Assembly (NCBI GenBank): GCA_934120395.1
Contig: CAKOTZ010000008.1
Location: 1 to 64,000, forward strand
Length of the DNA stretch: 64,000 bases
Reading direction: 5' to 3'
Source of the DNA: an uncultured Clostridia bacterium
Lineage (GTDB): Bacteria > Bacillota > Clostridia > TANB77 > CAG-508
Below are positions 27,891 to 37,712 of the stretch, piece after piece; within the stretch, counting starts at the first letter, position 1, and each line of letters opens with the position of its first letter. The notes beneath the pieces were generated by a model. That model did no database searches and was not told the DNA's origin. It saw only the letters and a list, made by a program, of their open reading frames with translations. The position numbers were made by a program, and so were the translations under genes.

Positions 27891-28892
27891 ATGAGAAAAA
27901 TAATAATATATAGTTTGCTCTTAGTTATTTTATGTTTTGCAATTCCTGCAATATTTACAAAGGTATTTACAAGTAAAGAGGCAAGTGAGCCTGTTAATGA
28001 AAATGAAGAGATACAGTCTAGTATTGTTGAATACAATTATAAAAATTATGATACAATTTCACTATTGCATGTAAAAACAGGAGAAATAGAAAGTCTTAAG
28101 TTAGATGAGTATTTACTAGGTGTTGTTTCAGCAGAAATGCCAGCAGATTTTGAAATGGAGGCACTAAAGGCACAGGCTGTTGTTGCTAGAACGTATACTA
28201 TGTATAAAATTATTAATGGAAATAGAAAACATGGAGATGCTGATATTTGTGACGATTCTACATGTTGTCAAGCTTGGATTTCAAAAGATGATAGGTTAGC
28301 TAGATGGGATGAGCAAAAACGTGAGGAAAATTGGAATAGAATAGTAGTAGCAGTAAATAGTACTGCAGGCAAAATAATAACTTACAATAATCAACCAATT
28401 AATGCTTTTTTTCATTCAAATAGTGGAGGAAAAACGGAAATGCCAATTAATGTATGGGGAGGAAGCGGATACCCATATTTGCAAAGTGTAGCGACATCAG
28501 GAGAAGAAAATTACTCTCAATATGCATCTGAAGTGGAAATAAGCAAGGAAGAGCTCATAGAAAAAATAAAGAAAAGGCATAGCGATATTCAAATTGATTG
28601 GAGTAAAACAGACGAAGTAAAAATTTTAGAGTATACGGATTCTGGAAGAGTTAAAACCATAAAATTTGGTAATACTAATTTGTCAGGAGTTGAGGCAAGA
28701 AGCTTGTTTGGATTAAAGTCAACAAATTTTAAAGTAAAGGTGGAAGAAAATAAAATTAAGTTTAGTGTGTTAGGATATGGACATGGAGTAGGACTTAGTC
28801 AAACTGGTAGCGACAGTCTAGCGAAACAAGGACAAAATTATGAAGAAATTATAAAACACTTTTATCAAGGAGTAGAAGTAATAAATTATTAA
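27891..28892 (+). CDS. spoIID: Stage II sporulation protein D, peptidoglycan lytic transglycosylase
   Basis: 333 residues with an N-terminal signal anchor. The SpoIID signature is present: LDEYLLGVVSAEMPADFEME with the catalytic Glu (about residues 84-90), AQAVVARTYTMYK, and CQAWIS plus FHSNSGGKTE, followed by GYGHGVGLSQTG (about 296-307). It cleaves septal peptidoglycan so that the mother cell can engulf the forespore. Directly downstream of sigF here, a Clostridia-like arrangement with spoIIQ next. Confidence 0.95.
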   Translation: MRKIIIYSLLLVILCFAIPAIFTKVFTSKEASEPVNENEEIQSSIVEYNYKNYDTISLLHVKTGEIESLKLDEYLLGVVSAEMPADFEMEALKAQAVVARTYTMYKIINGNRKHGDADICDDSTCCQAWISKDDRLARWDEQKREENWNRIVVAVNSTAGKIITYNNQPINAFFHSNSGGKTEMPINVWGGSGYPYLQSVATSGEENYSQYASEVEISKEELIEKIKKRHSDIQIDWSKTDEVKILEYTDSGRVKTIKFGNTNLSGVEARSLFGLKSTNFKVKVEENKIKFSVLGYGHGVGLSQTGSDSLAKQGQNYEEIIKHFYQGVEVINY

Positions 28893-28959
28893 AATTATGT
28901 ATAATCTTCAAAAATAAGGAAATACTTTGGATAAAGACTAATTTTTGAGGAGGAAGGTA

Positions 28960-29817
28960 ATGAGAAGAGATAATAGAATTCAAGAAAAAAATAATGTAAA
29001 AACAATTTTATATGTAGGAGGAAGTTTGGTTGGAATAGCTATTTTAGCATTTATTGCTATTTCAATGTTATTTGGTGGAACAAGTAAAGAAAATGATGGA
29101 AGTCAATTTAGTACAGCTAAAGTATCAAATTTAGTTCCAAATAATACAACAACTAATAGTACAGTAAAAGCAGAGACAGCAAGTACATCAATTGGGAAAA
29201 GTGTAAATGAAATGAAAAACGAAGCAAATACAGTAGGAACTACAACTGTTAAAAAGGAAAGTGCTGAATCTACAACAAAATCGAATACTACAACAAACAT
29301 AACGAAAGCGACTAATACAACAAAGTCGGATGCTGCAAAACAGGAGAATAGTACAGAGGAAAGAAAGGTAGATGAAACTAAAACGGAAGAGAAGAAAGAG
29401 AAAGAAAAAGACCCAGTTTTCATAAAACCAGTAGAAGGGGAAACTTTAAGAGAATATGCTAAAGATAAGTTAGTATATTCAGAAACTTTAAAAGAATGGA
29501 TTACACACTTTGGAGTAGATATAAAGGCAGACAAAACAAGTGTAGTAAAATGTGCGGCAGATGGTAGAGTTGCATCAATAAAAAATGATCCTAGATATGG
29601 GTTAACAGTTGTGGTAGAACATGCAAATAATTTTAAGACGGTGTATTCAAATTTACTAACAGCTGAATTTGTAACAGAGGGAGAAGAAATAACTAGTGGA
29701 CAAACTATAGGAACAATTGGTAACACCTCTACTTTTGAAGTATTAGATGCAGACCATTTACATTTTGAAATATTAAAAGACAATGAAAATGTAGACCCTA
29801 ATATATATATTCCGTAG
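28960..29817 (+). CDS. spoIIQ: SpoIIQ-like membrane-anchored M23/LytM peptidase
   Basis: 285 residues from the ATG at 28960 behind GAGGAGGAAGG. One transmembrane helix (about 20-42) is followed by a long Thr/Ser/Lys-rich linker (about 50-145) and a LytM domain. The zinc ligands H-F-G-V-D (HxxxD) and the C-terminal HLHFE are both intact, as in clostridial SpoIIQ; the Bacillus protein lacks one. It would form the engulfment channel with SpoIIIAH. Position beside spoIID supports the name. Confidence 0.85.
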   Translation: MRRDNRIQEKNNVKTILYVGGSLVGIAILAFIAISMLFGGTSKENDGSQFSTAKVSNLVPNNTTTNSTVKAETASTSIGKSVNEMKNEANTVGTTTVKKESAESTTKSNTTTNITKATNTTKSDAAKQENSTEERKVDETKTEEKKEKEKDPVFIKPVEGETLREYAKDKLVYSETLKEWITHFGVDIKADKTSVVKCAADGRVASIKNDPRYGLTVVVEHANNFKTVYSNLLTAEFVTEGEEITSGQTIGTIGNTSTFEVLDADHLHFEILKDNENVDPNIYIP

Positions 29818-29820
29818 ATA

Positions 29821-29844
29821 AAAGGCGAGCAATGCTCGTCTTTT
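29821..29844 (+). terminator. Rho-independent terminator of the sporulation operon
   Basis: GGCGAGC-AAT-GCTCGTC stem followed by TTTT, two bases after the spoIIQ-like stop. Confidence 0.7.
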
Positions 29845-29911
29845 GAGTTAGCGATTGATTTTGTGGTTTTTTTCGTTAGATATCAGACTTGATTTGTGTC
29901 TTTACCGCCTG

Positions 29912-30303
29912 CACAAAAATATATGAAAATTTAGCCGTTCCGTTCTCCAAGGCGCTTGAACGACAGCTTTTTCAATTTTTATTGAACACATTCTAAACTT
30001 GTGGAGTGAATGACTGCTTCAAGGTCGAACTCACTATTAAATTTTATATATTTTTGCTTTCGGCTAGTGATAGATTAATTCTAATATTTTAAAATTATTG
30101 CAGTTTACTAGCGCGAACGCAATTATATATTTTGCGTTTGAACGACTCCGGGGTGACCGCTTTAGAATATGTAATGAACGTTAGTGAATGTACATATTCT
30201 TAAGATGGGGCAGTGAAAGAGCAAAATATATAATTCAGTGGGAGCGGATTAATGGAGAAAAACTAAAGAAGCAAAAAACTTACCATAGAAAGGTAAGTTT
30301 TTT
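29912..30303 (+). ncRNA. Structured RNA-like repeat element, copy A
   Basis: No ORF is supported in 29845-30441. A core of about 155 bp (29912-30068) is nearly identical to cores at 60306 and 61572. Its two ends pair: AAAATATATGAAAATTTA with TAAATTTTATATATTTT at about 30037-30055, and TAGCCG at 29932-29937 with CGGCTA at 30061-30066. An inner CACA...TGTG hairpin is also present. Only this copy has an extra folded insert (30110-30240). The element ends in a hairpin (AACTTACC/GGTAAGTT) and T run at 30303. Strand is inferred from that terminator. Class unknown. Confidence 0.6.
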
Positions 30304-30314
30304 GTTATTTATAC

Positions 30315-30343
30315 TTTACAAGTTCAAAAAAATAGTATAAAAT
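30315..30343 (+). promoter_or_regulatory. Shared pilin-type promoter, copy 1
   Basis: TTTACA (30315-30320), 17 bp, TAAAAT (30338-30343). The same CTTTACAAGTTCAAAA start and spacing occurs before the pilin-like genes at 38455 and 61990. The 98-base leader contains an AGAATTAC/GTAATTCT hairpin that is conserved in form downstream of the other copies. Confidence 0.65.
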
Positions 30344-30441
30344 GCGGTTAACTAATTAACATAGAATTACATAATATTGCTTGAAGACGGATAGGCTAAA
30401 ATAGTAATTCTGTTAGAAATACAAAGGAAAGAGGGATAAAA

Positions 30442-31282
30442 ATGAACTTGAAAAGTAACAAGGCAATCACATTGGTAGCATTGATAATTACAATAATTAT
30501 TTTACTAATACTAGCGGGTGTAAGTTTATCAATGGTGTTGCGGAGATAATGGATTAATAAATAAGGCACAATCAAGCGTAAATAAATATCAAGAAAGAGC
30601 AGTAAATGAACAAAATTTATTAAATAATATTGAAAAAAATATAAAAACTGCAGATATAATTAGTTATACTGGATTAACAGTAAAAACAGGAGAAAAAGCA
30701 ATGCCTGAACTTAACATTTCTGGATATTATACATCAAGAAAATTTGAAAGCAATAGCCCTGATATAGCAAAAATAGATGAAAGTACAGGAGAGGTTACTG
30801 GAGTAAAGAAAGGAAGTACAGATGTAACTGTAAGTATAACTGATAATGTTGGTAATGAAATGAGTGCAAGTTGTACAATAAATGTCGAATGGGGTACTTT
30901 AGAGGTTGGAACTGAAGTAATGGTAAAAGACAAAAGTTTTTATGTAATGTCAGATAGTGGGGAAAGCGTAAAACTATTATCTAAAACAGCTTGGGGAAAT
31001 TTGCGTTATGATGCTGCAAGAAGTCAAGCTGCTTCTTATGGAAGCAGTTTGGGTGGAACAGGAAGGCTAATGACATTAGCAGAGGTTCAGGCATTGTCGA
31101 GTGAAATATGGAAATGGCCAAATACTTATTGGTTAAATGATTGGCATAGCAATAATGGAATTGATAATAGATACTGGGTAATTCAGGGTACAACCTATTT
31201 TTCTGTATATGATAATGGTGTCAATCTTGAGTGCGTCAGACCTGTTGTAGTTATTTCAAAAGATAAACTTACATGGCAATAA
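30442..31282 (+). CDS. Pilin-like protein with Ig-like and DUF6273/C-type-lectin-like domains, +1 shift at CGG
   Basis: ATG at 30442 starts the prepilin-like N-terminus NLKSNKAITLVALIITIIIL. At 30541-30543 the frame reads TTG CGG AGA TAA. Dropping the C gives TTG GGA GAT AAT, which restores the family motif VLGDNGLINKAQ and an open frame to 31282 (279 residues). Then come a BIG2-like Ig domain (about 75-150) and a C-terminal domain ending CVRPVVVISKDKL. It is probably a secreted or type IV pilin-like surface protein whose C-terminus may bind ligands. The site fits the +1 CGG pattern seen in seven other genes. Confidence 0.75.
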
Positions 31283-31385
31283 AAATATGAAAACACTATT
31301 AATTATGTAAATATTATGTTATAATAGAAAAGTATGGCAATAGCTGATTAGAAACCGTAAAGAGTAACTTAAGGAGGAAAACATT

Positions 31386-32195
31386 ATGAAACGGTATGAA
31401 AAATTTGTGCAAGATGGAGAAAACAAGGTAACTCATATTCCGATTCCAGAGGGATATAGATATGAGTGGGGAGCGTTAGAAACAGGATGTGTAATCGAAA
31501 GAGAAATTGATAAAAGCCAGTTTGTATGGATTCCAGTATCTCTTTTAGATGAAAATGGAGTATTAGATGAAAAGCGTAGAAAAGAAAAATTTGGTATAAG
31601 ATTGCCACAATTAGGTTCTCAAATTGAAATAAGTAAAATTTGGACGAATGAATTGGCAATGCAATATGAAAGCGTAAAAAAATATGGAGGATTTTATATT
31701 TCACGTTATAATATTTCAAAAAACGAAAAAACAGGAAGACCACAATCTGTAAAAAATGCTAATCCATATTCCGGGGTTAGCTTCAACTTCGCTAAAGCTA
31801 CAGCTGCAAAATTAGAAAACGTTGAGTCTATAAAAAGTCATTTAGTTTATGGGGCAGAATATGATTCGGTACTAAATTGGTTTTACAAATCAGGAGCAAG
31901 AACATGCCATGAAATTTATTTTCAGTCTACATGGTGGGGACATCATGCAAAAAATTACACCATGGAAGATGCGGTAAGTGTTACTGGATACAATGAAAAG
32001 TGGTGTACGAATAATATTTATGACTTTGCTGGAAATGTGGCGGAGTGGACACAGGAACAGCAAAAAGATAGTAATAATCAGGCAATTAGAGGTGGAAGCA
32101 GTAAAGATTGTTTCCCAGTAGGAAAGCGAAGATATGGTAATCCAAATGAAAATTGTCATTATGCTGGTTTTAGAGCTGCACTTTGGTTGAGGTAA
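31386..32195 (+). CDS. FGE-sulfatase/C-type-lectin-fold protein
   Basis: 269 residues behind AAGGAGG, without signal peptide. The SUMF1/FGE-like fold shows in VWIPVSLLD, GGFYISRYN, YDFAGNVAEWTQEQ and the C-terminal RGGSSKDCF...GFRAALWLR (about 225-269). Proteins of this fold that end in a C-terminal G-F-R motif include many diversity-generating-retroelement targets. It follows a pilin-like gene with a related domain. Codon 3 is CGG (31392-31394), read as ordinary sense. The role is unknown; it may be a binding protein. Confidence 0.7.
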   Translation: MKRYEKFVQDGENKVTHIPIPEGYRYEWGALETGCVIEREIDKSQFVWIPVSLLDENGVLDEKRRKEKFGIRLPQLGSQIEISKIWTNELAMQYESVKKYGGFYISRYNISKNEKTGRPQSVKNANPYSGVSFNFAKATAAKLENVESIKSHLVYGAEYDSVLNWFYKSGARTCHEIYFQSTWWGHHAKNYTMEDAVSVTGYNEKWCTNNIYDFAGNVAEWTQEQQKDSNNQAIRGGSSKDCFPVGKRRYGNPNENCHYAGFRAALWLR

Positions 32196-32217
32196 AAGGT
32201 TAATCTAAGCACAAATA

Positions 32218-32254
32218 TTAAAAGGGACTTTGAAATTTCAAGGTCTCTTTTAAT
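32218..32254 (+). terminator. Rho-independent terminator
   Basis: AAAAGGGACTTTGAAA and TTTCAAGGTCTCTTTT form an imperfect long stem ending in T residues after the FGE-like gene. Confidence 0.7.
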
Positions 32255-32347
32255 TATAGATAAGAGAATATAAAAATATTAATATAGATTATTTCCTTTT
32301 AATTTTTATAAAATTATGTTATACTTGTACGAGTAGAGGTGAGAATA

Positions 32348-33307
32348 ATGGCACTAGATATAATATGGATTCTAGTAGGTTTTGTACTTTTAATAAAGGG
32401 TGCTGACTTTTTAGTAAATGGCTCAGTAAAAATAGCGAAACGTTTTCATGTATCAGAAATAATAATTGGACTAACAATAGTATCAATAGGAACGTCAATG
32501 CCAGAAATGATAGTAAGTGTAACTTCTGGAATGGGTGGACATAATGATATGGCAATAGGCAATATTATAGGTAGTAACTTATGCAACCTATTGCTCATTT
32601 TAGGAATCACTGCTTTGGTAAGACCAATTGTATTTCAAAAAGAAACAAAACATATAGAAATACCAATTGCATTAGTATCAACAATATTATTATTAATACT
32701 TTGTAATAATGCCGGAGGTGTAATTGGAAGAGCAGAAGGAATTATACTTTTAGCATGTTTTGTATGTTTTATTGTATACACAATTTATATGGGTGTAAAA
32801 GAAGCAAGAAAAAATAAAGAAGAGAGCACGGAACAAGAGGTTATATTAGAGAAATACGGCGTTTTAAAGGCAGTTATGTTAATAATAATTGGTATTGTTG
32901 CATTAAAAATAGGTGGCGATTTGGTAGTAAACAACGCAACAGATATTGCAAGATTATTGCATATTAGTGAAAAAACAATTAGTTTAACAATAATTGCAAT
33001 TGGTACAAGCTTACCAGAACTAGTAACATCAATTGTTGCAGCAATTAGAAAAGAGAATGATATTGCAATAGGAAATATAATTGGATCAAATATTTTCAAT
33101 ATATTATTTATTTTGGGAATAAGTTCAGTTGTAACACCAATTAGTTATTCAACTGCATACAATATAGATTTTGCAGTTCTAATTGCATCAACAATATTAT
33201 TAGCAGCATTTCCGTTTATTGGAAAAAAAGATACAATGACTAGAGCAAATGGAGCAATTTTTTTAATAGCATATATGGTATATATGGCAAGTTTATTTGT
33301 AAGATAA
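32348..33307 (+). CDS. Calcium/sodium antiporter, CaCA family (YrbG-like)
   Basis: 319 residues from the ATG at 32348 with GAGGTGAG upstream. Ten or so transmembrane helices are arranged in two inverted halves, each with the alpha-repeat signature: SIGTSMPEMIVSV and GNIIGSNLCNLL in the first half, AIGTSLPELVTSI and GNIIGSNIFNILFILG in the second. The acidic and Ser residues bind Ca and Na. It exports Ca using the Na or H gradient. Monocistronic, convergent with the amylase gene. Confidence 0.93.
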   Translation: MALDIIWILVGFVLLIKGADFLVNGSVKIAKRFHVSEIIIGLTIVSIGTSMPEMIVSVTSGMGGHNDMAIGNIIGSNLCNLLLILGITALVRPIVFQKETKHIEIPIALVSTILLLILCNNAGGVIGRAEGIILLACFVCFIVYTIYMGVKEARKNKEESTEQEVILEKYGVLKAVMLIIIGIVALKIGGDLVVNNATDIARLLHISEKTISLTIIAIGTSLPELVTSIVAAIRKENDIAIGNIIGSNIFNILFILGISSVVTPISYSTAYNIDFAVLIASTILLAAFPFIGKKDTMTRANGAIFLIAYMVYMASLFVR

Positions 33308-33308
33308 A

Positions 33309-33345
33309 TAAAATGCAGACTGATTTTTTATACAGTCTGCATTTT
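33309..33345. terminator. Bidirectional terminator between antiporter and amylase
   Basis: AAAATGCAGACTG and CAGTCTGCATTTT form a perfect stem with A and T runs on either side, so it can serve both converging genes. Confidence 0.85.
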
Positions 33346-33346
33346 A

Positions 33347-34802
33347 TTACATTTTTTTAACCCACACAGAAACACTACCACCATTGGTATAAAAAATACC
33401 ATTTCCATCGTTATCAACGTATACTGTTTCTTTCAAGTTATTTGTAATATCATATAAAACACAATTTGCTAAATTTTTACCAACATTCATTTGTTTAGAG
33501 CCTCCAATGTTATCAGACAAAATAACGGCACAGCCTGAATTTGGATGTTCATCATCTCCACTTAAGGTCCAGCCTATAATATTGGGATCATCTAAATAGT
33601 CAGTTTGAATACCATAGCATAAATTCTTGCGAACATTTAGAAAAATATTAAGTGTAGTGCTAATAGGATTTATATTGTCATGGATTATTCCATAATAGTC
33701 TCCGTAAAATACACAAGGATATCCTTGAACACGTAAAAGTGTTAGAGCATAAGCAATAGGTCTAAACCATGGTTGAATCCATGATTCCAATGCTTGTCCG
33801 GGGTTGAGTGTCGTGATTATCTATAAAGGTAACGGCCTTATCTGGATATGCTTGTACTAAGGTATTATCAAAAATAGTACTCATATCAAAATTTCCACTA
33901 CTGCTAGATGCCTTATAAAGATTATAATGTAACGGAACATCAAACAAAGACATAGATTGATGTACATCATTTAAGTACTTAATAATAACATCTAAGCTTG
34001 TTGACCAATATTCTCCAACTGAAAAAATTTCTTTATGAAAATTATTTCTAAGCGTTAAAAGCCATTTTTCAAAAAAGTCGGCGCGTATATGTTTTACGGC
34101 ATCTAAACGAAAGCCATCTACATTAGTAAAATTTAGATACCAATTCCCCCAATTTGTTAATTCGTTTACCACATCAACATTATTCATGTCAACATCTGCT
34201 CCCATAAGATAATCAAAGTTACCATTTTCTTTGTCAACACAATTGTCCCAATGCTTGCCGTAAAATTTATAAATTGAATTTTTGTTTTCTTTTTGATCCC
34301 AGTCAACTCCATGAAAATGTGTCCAATTCCATTTGAAATCAGAATATTTATTATTTCGTTCTGGGAAGTTATATTTGGTCCATGCTTGAATAGAAAGTGC
34401 TGTTCCAATGTCCTCATTCCTGTTATTTGGATTTTCTTGGACAGCTAAAACCTCTTCTGTTTCGTCTGCTCCCATACGGTGATTTAATACAACATCGGCT
34501 AAAACGTAAATTTGATTTTCCTGTAAAGAGCGAATAGCAGCTAAATATTCATCTTTTGTACCGTATTTTGTAGGAACAGAGCCTTTTTGATTAAATTCTC
34601 CTAAATCATATAAGTCATACACAGCATATCCTGTATCCGTTATGCCACCAGCACATTTATATGCAGGTGGAAGCCATACACTTGTAAAACCAGCTTCAGA
34701 TAAATCTTTAGCTTGTCTTGCAACTTTTCGCCAAAGAGATGCATCATTAGGTAGATACCATTCAAAAAACTGTAGCATAACTCCGTTTAAATTTGAACTC
34801 AA
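33347..34802 (-). CDS. GH13 alpha-amylase, cytoplasmic type, +1 shift at CGG
   Basis: Read from a TTG at 34802 with AGGAG 8 bases upstream. The catalytic (beta/alpha)8 barrel shows ADVVLNHRMG, GFRLDAVKHI with the nucleophile Asp, the acid Glu in FSVGEYW, and TFIDNHDTQP with the transition-state Asp. At complement(33798..33800) the frame reads CCC CGG ACA and ends soon after. Skipping the C gives CCC GGA CAA and the family sequence NHDTQPGQALESW, then an open frame to 33347 (about 484 residues in all). No signal peptide. It degrades starch-type maltodextrins. Confidence 0.85.
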
Positions 34803-34945
34803 AAAAATCACTCCTACAATAAATTTTATATTTCATATTATAACACTAAATAAAAAAAATAAAAGCCTATTAATGAAAGAAAAAGGTAACGGATTTATGT
34901 AAAAAATAATATTATATTAGTAGGACAGAGAAAAGGAGGTATGGC

Positions 34946-35714
34946 GTGAAAGAGGTATTAAGACTTGAAAAAATCACAAAAAAGTATCAAGCGAAAAATG
35001 GGGAAATTAATGCTCTAGATGAAATAAGCTTCTCACAGATGGAAGGAGAATTTGTTAGTATTATAGGTCCAAGTGGTTGCGGTAAATCGACACTCTTATC
35101 TGTTATTTCAGGTTTAGAAAAAAAGACATCGCGGAAATCTTTACATAGATGGGAAGAAGATAGAAGGAATTTCACCTAAAATTGGATATATGCTTCAAAA
35201 AGATAGTTTATTAGAATGGCGAACAATATATCAAAATGTCTTATTTGGACTAGAAGTGAGAAAAATGAAAACTAAAGAAAATATAGCTTATGTAGAAAAT
35301 TTATTAATGAAATATAATTTGTATGAGTTTAAGGAAAAATATCCAGGACAGTTATCTGGAGGAATGAGACAAAGGGCAGCATTAATTAGAACACTTGCAA
35401 TTAAGCCTAGAATTTTGCTGCTGGATGAGGCTTTTTCAGCATTAGACTATCAAACTAGAATAATGGTAACAAAAGACATATTTGAAATTCTAAAGCAGGA
35501 GCATATTACAGCCCTTATTGTGACACATGATATTTCTGAAGCTATTAGTATGTCTGACCGTGTTATAGTTCTAAGCAAGAGACCAGCAAAAATAAACAAT
35601 ATTTATAAAATAGATTTTGAAATGCCAAATAGAACACCTTTAAATTGTCGAGAAAGTCCGAAATTTAGTAAGTATTTTGATTGCTTATGGAAGGAGCTTG
35701 ATGTGAATGCGTGA
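34946..35714 (+). CDS. ABC transporter ATP-binding protein (NrtD/SsuB/TauB type), +1 shift at CGG
   Basis: GTG start with AAAGGAGGT. Walker A GPSGCGKSTLL is at about residues 44-54. At 35132-35134 the frame reads TCG CGG AAA and stops 15 codons later. Removing the C gives TCG GGA AAT and restores LEKKTSGNLYIDGKKIEG, then the Q-loop MLQKDSLLEWRTI, the signature LSGGMRQRAALIR, Walker B ILLLDEAFSALD and the H-loop THDISEA. Total about 255 residues. It partners the permease and binding protein that follow. Substrate class: nitrate, sulfonate, taurine or pyrimidine precursor. Confidence 0.85.
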
Positions 35715-36517
35715 AAAGGATATATCCCCAGAACGAAAAAAATATTTAAGAAGCATTTTTTTAAATAAAATGGGAATTTTGCTTGTGCAGTTTTTATTAG
35801 TGGGTGGATTTATTGCAATTTGGGAATTGTTAGCTAATTTAAAGATTATTGATAGTTTTATAACAAGCCAGCCATCGCGAATATGGAATACACTAATGAA
35901 TTTATCAAGCAATGATCTATTAAAGCATTTAGGAGTTACTTGTTTTGAAACTTTAGTGGGATTTTTATCGGGAGCTATTTTAGGTGTTGTTATTGCTATA
36001 ATTCTGTGGTGGTCTGATTTCTTATCTAAAGTTTTTGAACCTTTTTTAGTAATCTTAAATAGTTTGCCTAAAATTGCTTTGCGGACCAGTTATAATAATT
36101 TGGGTTGGAGCAGGAATGCCGGCAATTATTGTAATGGCTCTTGCAATTTCTCTTATTGTTACAATTATGGAGAATTTAAATGGCTTTATGAATACCGATA
36201 AAGACAAAATAAAAATGGCAAGAACCTTTAATTGCACTAAGTTTCAAATATTAACAAAGATTGTTATTCCGTCTAATATTTCAACATTTACAAATTCGTT
36301 GAAAATCAATATAGGTTTATCGCTTGTTGGAGTAATTACAGGAGAATTTTTAGTATCAAAGGCTGGATTGGGATATTTAATTGTTTATGGTGGGCAGGTA
36401 TTTCAGTTAGATTTGGTTATGACAAGTGTAATTATCTTGGCATTTGTTGCAGCTATTTTATATCAAGCTGTAGTATTATTGGAAAAAATAATATTGAAGT
36501 CACACAAATTTGGATAA
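35707..36517 (+). CDS. ABC transporter permease (BPD type), +1 shift at CGG
   Basis: Starts 7 bases before the ATPase stop. About six transmembrane helices. At 36082-36084 the frame reads TTG CGG ACC and later stops; skipping the C gives TTG GGA CCA, restoring the EAA-loop sequence LPKIALGPVIIIWVGAGMPA expected in SsuC/TauC-like permeases. The open frame then runs to 36517, about 269 residues. It is the second gene in this one operon with the same CGG break as the neighbouring ATPase. Confidence 0.85.
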
Positions 36518-36581
36518 AAGGATAAGATATATCAAGTAAAATTTTGAGCTTAATATTAGCTCAAGAGGAAGGGAGAATAAT

Positions 36582-37601
36582 TTGAAAAAGTATTTAGTAA
36601 TTGGATTAGTTGTAATACTTGTTATTATTGGAGTTGTATGCTATTTTGTTACAAACAATAATAATGAAGCTACGCAAATGAAAAAAATACGCTTAAATGA
36701 GGTAACACGTTCAGTATTTTATGCTCCACAATATGTAGCGATGAACAAGGGATATATGAAGGATGAAGGGTTAGATGTAGAAATAACAACAGGGCAAGGA
36801 GCAGACAAAGTAATGACAGCTGTATTATCAAATCAAAGTGATATAGGATTTGCTGGGCCAGAAGCTTCAATTTATGTATATAATGAAGGAAAAGAGGATT
36901 ATACTGAGGTATTTGCACAGCTAACTAAGAAAGATGGTTCTTTTCTTGTTAGCAGAAAAGATGAAAGAGACAGTTTCAATTGGAAAAACCTAAAGGGTAG
37001 CACTATAATTCCTGGCAGAAAAGGTGGAGTACCATATATGACTTTTGAATATGTATTAAAGCAAAATGGATTAGACCCAAATAAGGATTTAGTTTTAGAT
37101 GATAGTATTAAGTTTGATTTAATGGCTGGAGCGTTTAGTGGAGGTAATGCAGATTATGTTACTTTATTTGAACCAACAGCATCCTTAACACAAAACGCTG
37201 GGAAAGGATATGTTGTAGCATCTGTTGGCGAAGCTTCAGGAGAAATTCCATATACAGCGTATTTTGCAAAAAAGAGTTATATTGAAGAAAACAAAGATAC
37301 TATACAGAAGTTTACAAATGCAATATACAAGGGGCAACTTTGGGTAAAGGAGCATAGTGCAAGTGAAATTGCACAAGAGGTAATAAGCTTTTTCCCAGAT
37401 ACTAATATTGATTTGCTAACAACAGCTATTCAGAGTTATAAGGATATTGATGCTTGGAATGATACACCTGTATTAAAACAAGAGTCATTTGAATTATTGC
37501 AAAGAGTAATGACAGAAGCGGGAGAATTAAAACAAAATGCTCCTTATGATAAGATTATAAATAATAAGTATGCCGAAGAGGCTATAAAAACTGTAAGATA
37601 A
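36582..37601 (+). CDS. ABC transporter substrate-binding protein (NMT1/THI5- or SsuA-like)
   Basis: 339 residues from a TTG behind GGAAGGGAG. An N-terminal signal anchor (YLVIGLVVILVIIGVVCYFV) is followed by a periplasmic-binding-protein fold: SVFYAPQYVAMNKGYMKDEGL, SDIGFAGPEASI, and GRKGGVPYMTFEY. A Cys at residue 21 may be lipidated, although the lipobox is poor. The family binds nitrate, sulfonates, taurine or hydroxymethylpyrimidine; no THI-box riboswitch was seen upstream of the operon. Confidence 0.85.
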   Translation: MKKYLVIGLVVILVIIGVVCYFVTNNNNEATQMKKIRLNEVTRSVFYAPQYVAMNKGYMKDEGLDVEITTGQGADKVMTAVLSNQSDIGFAGPEASIYVYNEGKEDYTEVFAQLTKKDGSFLVSRKDERDSFNWKNLKGSTIIPGRKGGVPYMTFEYVLKQNGLDPNKDLVLDDSIKFDLMAGAFSGGNADYVTLFEPTASLTQNAGKGYVVASVGEASGEIPYTAYFAKKSYIEENKDTIQKFTNAIYKGQLWVKEHSASEIAQEVISFFPDTNIDLLTTAIQSYKDIDAWNDTPVLKQESFELLQRVMTEAGELKQNAPYDKIINNKYAEEAIKTVR

Positions 37602-37604
37602 GAA

Positions 37605-37628
37605 ATGGGCAATAAAGCCCATTTTTTA
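37605..37628 (+). terminator. Rho-independent terminator
   Basis: ATGGGC-AATAAA-GCCCAT hairpin plus T6 after the binding-protein gene. Confidence 0.8.
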
Positions 37629-37712
37629 TGAATAAAAACACATTTTTTGCCAATAATGTAAATGAGGTGTATCCATAAATGGATAAATTTTATTTTGGGA
37701 GGAGTATTAAAA

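Noticed and set aside
28891..28959. A sigma-F promoter before the spoIIQ-like gene.
   Set aside because: GTATA at 28899 and GGATAAAGAC at 28929 are 25 bases apart and the second box fits the consensus poorly.
34820..34945. A TPP (THI-box) riboswitch before the ABC importer, which would identify an HMP transporter.
   Set aside because: No CTGAGA or ACCTGA-type core was found in this short AT-rich region.
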